Assembly (NCBI GenBank): GCA_963665195.1
Contig: OY762070.1
Coordinates: 4,030,001-4,094,000 of the forward strand
Reading direction: 5' to 3'
Length of the DNA stretch: 64,000 nucleotides
Source: VXYL01 sp963665195
Lineage (GTDB): Bacteria > Pseudomonadota > Gammaproteobacteria > Pseudomonadales > Azotimanducaceae
The notes beneath the pieces are model-generated. The model ran no database searches. It was not told the origin of the DNA and saw nothing but the letters and a program-made list of their open reading frames with translations. Shown one piece after another: positions 58,577 through 64,000 of the stretch. The position numbers were made by a program, and so were the translations under genes. Within the stretch, counting starts at the first letter, position 1, and every line of letters starts with the position of its first letter.

Positions 58577-61500
58577 ATGACCACCATCAAGCCCTGGCAC
58601 CACTTCGTCCGCCTCAAGGACGAGCTCAGGAGCGGCGAACTGACGCTCGCGGAGTTCGCCGCGGACCTCCACGAGGTGACCCTCGCTCGCGGCAAGCGGC
58701 TCGTCTACGAGGACCCGGCGCAGTTCTTCGCGCTCACGTTCCCCACCCTGGCGCAGCGCGAGCTGGTCAAGGATGTCGCCACTCGGCTGGCGGGGCGGAG
58801 CGATAAGGCGGTCCGGCAGCTGGAACTCACCTACGGCGGGGGCAAGACGCATACGCTCATCGCCCTGTACCACCTGTTCAAGGACCCGTCAGCCCTCCCA
58901 GCCGTACCAGCTGTGCGCGAGTTTCGCGAGCATGTGGGCGCGGATCTCCCCGCGGCCCGCATTGCGACGCTGTGCTTCGACAAGATCGACGTCGAGAAGG
59001 GCATCGAGGATGTGCGTGCCCCGACCGGCCAGCTTCGCACGCTGCGCCACCCTTGGAGCGTGCTGGCCTACCAGCTCGCTGGCGAGGAAGGCCTCTCGGC
59101 GATCCATGCCGATGGCAAGCCCGAGGAGCGCGACACGCCGCCGGCAGAACCGCTCCTCACCAAGCTCCTCGAAGCGCCCGGGCAGGAAGGCTTGGCGACA
59201 CTGGTGCTCATCGACGAGGTTCTGATGTACGCCCGCGAGAAGGCGGGCCTCGACGACGTTTGGCGCGAGCGCATCGTGGACTTCTTCCAGTACCTCACCC
59301 AAGCCGTCGCCAAGGTGGACAGCGCCGCCATCGTCGCCTCGCTACTCGCGACGGACCCCGCCAAGCAGCAAGGCGACCTTGGCGGCCGGCTGGTGCAGCA
59401 ACTCTCCGCCGTGTTCCACCGGCAAAGCGAACAAGGCGTGCAGCCGGTGCAGAGGGAAGATGTCGCGGAAGTGCTTCGGCGGCGCTTCTTCATGCCGGAT
59501 GGCCTCGGCGATGAGAGTGCCTACCGATCACACGTCATCGGCGCAGTGCGCGGCCTTGCCAAGCTCGACGAGACCACCGCCAAGGAACGTGCCGCAACGG
59601 AGCAGCGGTTCCTCGCGAGCTTCCCCTTCCATCCCGACCTCACGGAGGTGTTCTACAGCCGTTGGACGCAGTTGGACGGGTTTCAACGCACGCGGGGCAT
59701 CCTGCGCACGCTCGCGATCGCGCTGCGGGAAGCGGAGGGTTGGGACGGCAATCCGCTGATCGGGCCGGCCGCCTTGCTGGCGGCGCCGGGCGAGACCAAC
59801 GTGTCCGATGCGGTGACCGAGCTCGCCCGCATCGCGGATGCTGCAGACACGGGCCACTCATCGAACTGGTCCCGGCTGCTGGAAGCGGAACTGGCGAGGG
59901 CCCACGATGTGCAGAATGAACATGCCGCGCTGGCGCCGTGCCGCGAGGTGGAACAGGCTGTCCTCGCCGTCTTCCTGCACTCGCAGCCCATCGGCGGCAA
60001 GGCCAATACGCCGGAACTGCTGCGTCTTGCCGGCAGCGCCGCGCCCGACCCCATCGAAATGGAGAAGGGTCTCAAGCGCTGGCGCGATGTTTCGTGGTTC
60101 CTTGACGACGAAGATGGCGGCACCGGGGACATGCAGGAGCTGCCGAAGTCCTGGCGGCTCGGCAACCGCCCGAATCTGCGGCAGATGCACGACGAGGCCT
60201 GCCGCGAGCGCGTTTCCGGCCCGGACGTAGAAGGGCGACTGCTAGAGGGCATCCGCAGCGTCCGCAGTGCTCTCGATGGCGGCGCGTCGGCAGCCGGCGC
60301 CAAGCTGCACCTCCTGCCAGCGTCGCCGCGGGACGTGGCCGACGATGGGGACTTCCACTACGTGATCCTGGGGCCGGATTCGGTGTCGGATTCCGGCAAA
60401 CCGAGCCGCCTGGCCAAGCGCTTCATCGAGGAAGCGAGCAGCCCGGATCGGCCGCGCGTGAACCGCAACGCATTGGTGCTGGCCGTACCGTCTCGCGATG
60501 GCCTGGAGGTGATGCAGACCGCGGTGCGGTCGCTGCTTGGCTGGGAGGATGTCGAACGGCAACTCCGGCAGCAGGATGTGGACCCGCTGCGAAGCGAGCG
60601 CCTGCGCCGCAATCTGCAAGAGGCCCGCCAGCGATTGCCGGACATCATCCGGCAGGGCTACTGCATCGTGGTCACCGTCGGCGAAACGAGCGATGTGCAA
60701 GCGTTCAAGCTGCGGGCGAGTGCGGGGCCGCTGTTCCCGGAGGTGAAGAACGATGACCGGTCGCGCATCAAGGAGACCGCCATCGACGCCGAGGCGCTGC
60801 TGCCGGGCGGGCCCTACGAGGTATGGCGGGAGGACGAAGATGCGCGGCGCGTGACGGATCTCGCTGTGGCGTTCGCCCGCAATCCAAGGCTGCCGAAGCT
60901 GCTGCATCCGAGAATCCTCCGCGACACCGTGCTGCAAGGCGTCGAGCGCGGCTTGTTCGTCGCCCGTCGCTCGCGGCCCGATGGCTCGGCCCAGACGTGG
61001 TGGCACGAACCCGTCGCGAGCGAAGCCCAAGGGGACGACCTTCTCGAAGTCGTTCTGCCGCAGTGCGCCGAGCTCGAAGCAGTGCCAGAGACTCTGATTG
61101 CACCGGGTGTTCTGCCGTCGCTCTGGCATGAGGGACGCCTACCCGTCGCCAAGCTGCTCGGGTACTTCTCTGGCGACCACACGGTCTCTATCGACCGCGG
61201 CGGCTACGAAGACCATCAGCCCGTTCCGCGTTGCGAGGAAGCTGCGTTGTTCCGTGCGGTTGCCCGGGCCGTGGAGATGGGCATCGTTTGGGTCACCAAT
61301 GGGCCGGCCTCTTGCTGGCTGGAAGAGCCGGGCATCGGCGTGATCGACAAGGACGCGGAACTGCGGGTGCCGCCCGAGCTGATTCCGCCGCAGGAACTGA
61401 TGCCGGAACAGTTGCCCAATGCATGGAAGGCGGAACAGGCCAACGGAGCGACGTTCGTGGTGGCGCTTTCCGAAGTGCGGCAAGCGCCGGTTCCTTGGGG

Positions 61501-61870
61501 GCTGGTACGCAGGAGCATCGAGGCAGCGATAGCGAGCCGCTGGTTGGACCGAGTCGCGGAGGGTTCCGAAGAGGGCGGAGGCGATATCCCCATGCAGTTT
61601 GCGCAAGCCGGCAGCTTGCGCGTCAGGCTCCCCAAAGCCAGGCCCGCCAAAGCGGAAGCCGCCGCGGCCCCGACGGTCGAGCTCGAAGCGTCGCGGTTGC
61701 AGGATCTTGCCGAGGCCGTGCCAGACCTGCTTGCAGCCAGCGCCGGGCACGACTTGCGCTTCCACCTGCGCGTCTCGCTGGATGCGGGGGCGCCGGACGC
61801 CGTTCGAGCCAAGGTTGATGCGCTGCTTGGCGACGTCGATCCGAAGCTGCGGAGCAACAGCGGCGACTGA
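58577..61870 (+). CDS. DUF499-family ATPase (antiphage-associated)
   Basis: 1097 aa, starting MTTIKPWHHFVRLKDELRSG. Walker A GGGKTHT near 87 (LTYGGGKTHTLIALYHLF) and Walker B VLIDEV near 213 (LVLIDEVLMYAREK) mark a P-loop NTPase; FFMPDGLGDESAYRSHV and FPFHPDLTEVFYSRW follow near 310 and 355, as in the family. Large C-terminal region unassigned. DUF499 proteins accompany DUF1156 methylases in predicted antiphage loci, which fits here although an inverted two-gene cassette intervenes. Its own promoter must lie in the 219-bp divergent gap. Confidence 0.88.
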   Translation: MTTIKPWHHFVRLKDELRSGELTLAEFAADLHEVTLARGKRLVYEDPAQFFALTFPTLAQRELVKDVATRLAGRSDKAVRQLELTYGGGKTHTLIALYHLFKDPSALPAVPAVREFREHVGADLPAARIATLCFDKIDVEKGIEDVRAPTGQLRTLRHPWSVLAYQLAGEEGLSAIHADGKPEERDTPPAEPLLTKLLEAPGQEGLATLVLIDEVLMYAREKAGLDDVWRERIVDFFQYLTQAVAKVDSAAIVASLLATDPAKQQGDLGGRLVQQLSAVFHRQSEQGVQPVQREDVAEVLRRRFFMPDGLGDESAYRSHVIGAVRGLAKLDETTAKERAATEQRFLASFPFHPDLTEVFYSRWTQLDGFQRTRGILRTLAIALREAEGWDGNPLIGPAALLAAPGETNVSDAVTELARIADAADTGHSSNWSRLLEAELARAHDVQNEHAALAPCREVEQAVLAVFLHSQPIGGKANTPELLRLAGSAAPDPIEMEKGLKRWRDVSWFLDDEDGGTGDMQELPKSWRLGNRPNLRQMHDEACRERVSGPDVEGRLLEGIRSVRSALDGGASAAGAKLHLLPASPRDVADDGDFHYVILGPDSVSDSGKPSRLAKRFIEEASSPDRPRVNRNALVLAVPSRDGLEVMQTAVRSLLGWEDVERQLRQQDVDPLRSERLRRNLQEARQRLPDIIRQGYCIVVTVGETSDVQAFKLRASAGPLFPEVKNDDRSRIKETAIDAEALLPGGPYEVWREDEDARRVTDLAVAFARNPRLPKLLHPRILRDTVLQGVERGLFVARRSRPDGSAQTWWHEPVASEAQGDDLLEVVLPQCAELEAVPETLIAPGVLPSLWHEGRLPVAKLLGYFSGDHTVSIDRGGYEDHQPVPRCEEAALFRAVARAVEMGIVWVTNGPASCWLEEPGIGVIDKDAELRVPPELIPPQELMPEQLPNAWKAEQANGATFVVALSEVRQAPVPWGLVRRSIEAAIASRWLDRVAEGSEEGGGDIPMQFAQAGSLRVRLPKARPAKAEAAAAPTVELEASRLQDLAEAVPDLLAASAGHDLRFHLRVSLDAGAPDAVRAKVDALLGDVDPKLRSNSGD

Positions 61871-61936
61871 ACAGGCCCGAGCCATGAAGGGCAATCCGCT
61901 GACGATCCCGCGAAGACACAATGGCGAACTGAGCTG

Positions 61937-62302
61937 ATGGCGTTCAGCTACCGCGATGTCACGGTCTATCCGCCGTTCCCCGGCGAAGTGCCGGAGGACC
62001 TCGTGGGCGAGGGCGCGGCCCTTGCCGATGTGCGCATCGCCAAGACGGCCGACGGCGAGGTGGCGGGCGCCTATCGGCTCGCCAAAGTCGATGCCTGCCG
62101 ATTCGTGATCGAGGCGCTGGCCGTGTACCCGAGCTTTCGCGGCTGCGGTGTCGGCCGCTGGCTGCTCGGCCATGCCATCGGCATCGCCGAGTCGCGCGGC
62201 GGGCGCGTGGTCGATGCGCCGGATGCGGGACGCGAGTTCTTCCTGAAGGCCGGTTTCGCGCCCGAATGCGGGCGGCTGCGGCTGCGCCTAACGCCGGAGT
62301 AG
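61937..62302 (+). CDS. GNAT family N-acetyltransferase
   Basis: 121 aa. Acetyl-CoA-binding motif VYPSFRGCGVGRWLLGHAIG near residue 60-78, with a typical C-terminal FFLKAGFAPE. The start overlaps a 17-codon ORF (61884-61937) as TGATG, which may be a leader or chance. Substrate unknown. Lies 66 bp beyond the defence array. Confidence 0.8.
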   Translation: MAFSYRDVTVYPPFPGEVPEDLVGEGAALADVRIAKTADGEVAGAYRLAKVDACRFVIEALAVYPSFRGCGVGRWLLGHAIGIAESRGGRVVDAPDAGREFFLKAGFAPECGRLRLRLTPE

Positions 62303-62403
62303 CGCCCGCCAGCCACGGGCCCCGTAGTCGTCCGCGCCGCCGAACCATGCGGGCAGCCATGTGCTACGCTCGAAGGCAGGGCGCGGAACCTGGGTGAGGA
62401 GCG

Positions 62404-63555
62404 ATGGCGGAATCGACCGAGCAAACGTCTCGCGGCTGGGCCGGCTGGGCGCAGATCGGCGTATTGGCGGCGGCGGTGGTCCTGGGCGTCTACTTCGCCC
62501 GCGCCCCGAGTTTGCCGCCGCTGGACGAGGAGACGTTGCGCAGCGACGCCGCACCGGCGGTGCGGGTGTCGATGCCGTCGCCGGGCACCCATTCGCTGAC
62601 CGTTTCGCTTACCGGCGAAGTGAATGCGCGCAACCCGGTCGCGCTGGTGCCGCGCGCGGCGGGCGAGGTGGTGGCGGTGTCGCCGTCGCTGCGCCCCGGC
62701 GGGACGTTCAGCGCCGGCGAGACGCTGGTGGCGATCGACTCCGAAGAGGCGGAGATCTGGCTGGAACGAACGCGGGCGATGCTCGCGGCGGAGCGCGGAC
62801 AACTGCGCTGGCAGAGGGATCGGGGTGCGCTGAACGCCGAGGAGTACCGAAGTCGGAATCCCGGCGCGGACGTACCGGCGGCGGTGCAGCGGCTTGGCAG
62901 GATCGAGCACTTCGAGGCGCAAGTGCGAGCGGCCGAGGCGGACGTGAAAATGGCGGAGCGGCAGTTGGAGGCAACCCGCGTGTCGGTGCCTTTCGACGGC
63001 AGAGTGATCGACACGGCTGTTTCGGTGGGTCAGGTGCTCGCCGCGGCGGGGGGCGGGATGGAGACTGGTCTGGCCACGGTGTTCGACGGGCGCTTGGAAG
63101 TGTCGGCGCCGATCTCGGTGGCGGACCTCGCCTACCTCGGCGACCCGCGCGGGCTGGCGGCGACGGTCATGACCGCCGAAGGGTCTTTCGCCGCAACGGT
63201 GAAGCAGGTCTCCGCCGTGCTGGCGCCGCAGACACGGCTGTCCACGCTGGTGCTGGACTTCACCGAGGCCGACGCGTCGCTGCCGATGCCCGGCGCCTTT
63301 GCCGCGGTGATCGTGCGCGGGCCAGCGTACGACGGCGCCTACCTGCTGCCGGACGAGGCGCATCGCGCCGGAGACAGCTTGTGGGTCGTGGACGACGGGC
63401 GCTTGCGACGGCAGACGCCGCGCACGCTCGGCCACACGGACCAGGGCTGGATCGTGGCGGCGTTCGACGTGCGCGACGGCGTGGTTCTGGGCGCGGTGCC
63501 GGGAGAGCGCGACGGCCTTGCGGTGACGGCGGTCGCTGATAGCGGCGAGGGATGA
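62404..63555 (+). CDS. RND efflux periplasmic adaptor (membrane fusion protein)
   Basis: 383 aa. One N-terminal membrane anchor (IGVLAAAVVLGVYFARAP), then the lipoyl half-motif VPRAAGEVVAVSPSLRPGG, a coiled-coil hairpin (about 115-185, EHFEAQVRAAEADVKMAERQ), and VPFDGRVIDTAVSVGQVL closing the lipoyl domain, then beta-barrel strands. It bridges the inner-membrane pump and an outer-membrane channel. Its stop overlaps the pump gene as ATGA. Confidence 0.9.
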   Translation: MAESTEQTSRGWAGWAQIGVLAAAVVLGVYFARAPSLPPLDEETLRSDAAPAVRVSMPSPGTHSLTVSLTGEVNARNPVALVPRAAGEVVAVSPSLRPGGTFSAGETLVAIDSEEAEIWLERTRAMLAAERGQLRWQRDRGALNAEEYRSRNPGADVPAAVQRLGRIEHFEAQVRAAEADVKMAERQLEATRVSVPFDGRVIDTAVSVGQVLAAAGGGMETGLATVFDGRLEVSAPISVADLAYLGDPRGLAATVMTAEGSFAATVKQVSAVLAPQTRLSTLVLDFTEADASLPMPGAFAAVIVRGPAYDGAYLLPDEAHRAGDSLWVVDDGRLRRQTPRTLGHTDQGWIVAAFDVRDGVVLGAVPGERDGLAVTAVADSGEG

Positions 63556-64000
63556 CCTTGGCGGACGATTCGGACACCGGCCAGGGTTCGCGCGCCATGG
63601 GCGCGGTGGTGCGCGCATTCGTGCGCAGCCGGGTGGCCGGCAACCTGCTCATGCTGCTCGCACTGGCGGGCGGCCTCCTGGCCGCAACCAGAATCGAAGT
63701 GGAACTGATGCCGGCCATCGACACGAGGTTCGTCGAGGTCACGGTGCCGTTTCCGGGGGCGAGTCCGAGCGAGGTGGAGGAAAGCGTCACGCGGCGGATC
63801 GAGGAACGCTTGATCGGTCTCCCGGGCGTCAGCCGAGTGTCTTCGCAAGCCTCCGCGGGGTTTGGCTCCGTGGCCGTGTACCTGAAGGCCTTCGCCAACA
63901 CCGCGGAGGTGGAGAACGATATCCGCACCGCGGTCGCCCGCATCGGGGGCTTCCCGCCGCTGGGCGCGGAGCAGCCCGCGGTCGGCACGACGTTCGTCAA
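63552..64000 (+). CDS. RND efflux transporter permease, N-terminal part (runs off the window)
   Basis: At least 149 aa. First membrane helix (NLLMLLALAGGLLAATRI) followed by ELMPAIDTRFVEVTVPFPGA and SPSEVEESVTRRIEERLIGL, then GVSRVSSQASAGFGSVAVY, a hallmark of AcrB/MexB-type RND pumps (MMPL-like heavy RND, HAE1 group). Coupled to the adaptor gene by ATGA. The 3' end is beyond base 64000. Confidence 0.9.
   Translation, partial: MTLADDSDTGQGSRAMGAVVRAFVRSRVAGNLLMLLALAGGLLAATRIEVELMPAIDTRFVEVTVPFPGASPSEVEESVTRRIEERLIGLPGVSRVSSQASAGFGSVAVYLKAFANTAEVENDIRTAVARIGGFPPLGAEQPAVGTTFV

Noticed and set aside
61884..61937. 17-codon ORF overlapping the GNAT start as TGATG
   Set aside because: Could be a coupling leader, but there is no strong ribosome-binding site and nothing beyond the overlap supports it.
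1..64000. CRISPR array or rRNA operon
   Set aside because: No regularly spaced repeats and no rRNA-like sequence were seen on reading the window.

Overview
The window is about 64 kb of GC-rich DNA with compact, often 4-bp-overlapping genes. Gene content (imelysin/DUF4856 iron locus, ZnuD-like TonB receptor, NorCB, PutA, SUF genes, RND efflux) suggests a free-living or host-associated gammaproteobacterium. The lineage call is an inference; there is no rRNA or complete marker set. Housekeeping genes alternate with accessory blocks that show clear erosion: frameshifts, truncations, an insertion sequence and duplicated fragments.

Layout. 0.15-1.8 kb: a small ORF overlapping a PD-(D/E)XK-type gene. 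1.8-6.8 kb: CaiB/BaiF CoA-transferase, glutathione peroxidase, PutA. 6.8-11.9 kb: a first small defence block with an XRE regulator divergent from an MmeI-like Type II restriction-modification enzyme, a retropepsin-like protease, and a toxin/antitoxin pair whose toxin has lost its catalytic core. 12.0-18.4 kb: a secreted DUF3604 protein and a putatively Fur-controlled DUF4856, imelysin and fatty-acid-hydroxylase set. 18.4-21.2 kb: a nitric oxide reductase operon (small membrane protein, norC, norB, cytochrome c) with a DNR/NNR-like box. 21.2-31.0 kb: an AAA ATPase, an SDR and sufS, then about 5.4 kb of accessory DNA (HTH gene, tRNA-like structure, a broken exported-protein gene split by an ISAzo13-type IS, an AAA pseudogene), then sufA-sufT-sufE. 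31.0-35.2 kb: zinc-receptor locus and a MurA homologue. 35.2-36.3 kb: a desaturase pseudogene fused to a truncated sufT, followed by a second intact sufE. 36.4-42.7 kb: a tandem family of exported proteins (middle copy decayed), an oxalate-CoA-ligase-like enzyme, a ketopantoate-reductase-like enzyme and an MFS-acyltransferase fusion.

42.7-61.9 kb is the main accessory region and the best candidate for an undescribed system. It encodes an HTH-SNF2 helicase-DUF3883 protein (DrmD-like), a second retropepsin-like protease, a MORC-like GHKL ATPase fused to a PD-(D/E)XK-type nuclease, a C5-cytosine methylase, a DUF2806 protein, a DUF1156 methylase carrying one apparent frameshift, a RecF/OLD-type ATPase with a TOPRIM-like partner, an inverted GNAT-PIN-ASCH gene with a separate ASCH gene, and a DUF499 ATPase. 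The parts recall DISARM and DUF1156/DUF499 loci, but drmA, drmB and drmC are absent. I infer an epigenetically guided antiviral array: two methylases mark self DNA, the helicase and GHKL/DUF499 ATPases remodel or scan DNA, and the nuclease, protease, TOPRIM and PIN modules are candidate effectors. 61.9-64.0 kb returns to ordinary genes: GNAT, RND adaptor and the start of an RND pump.
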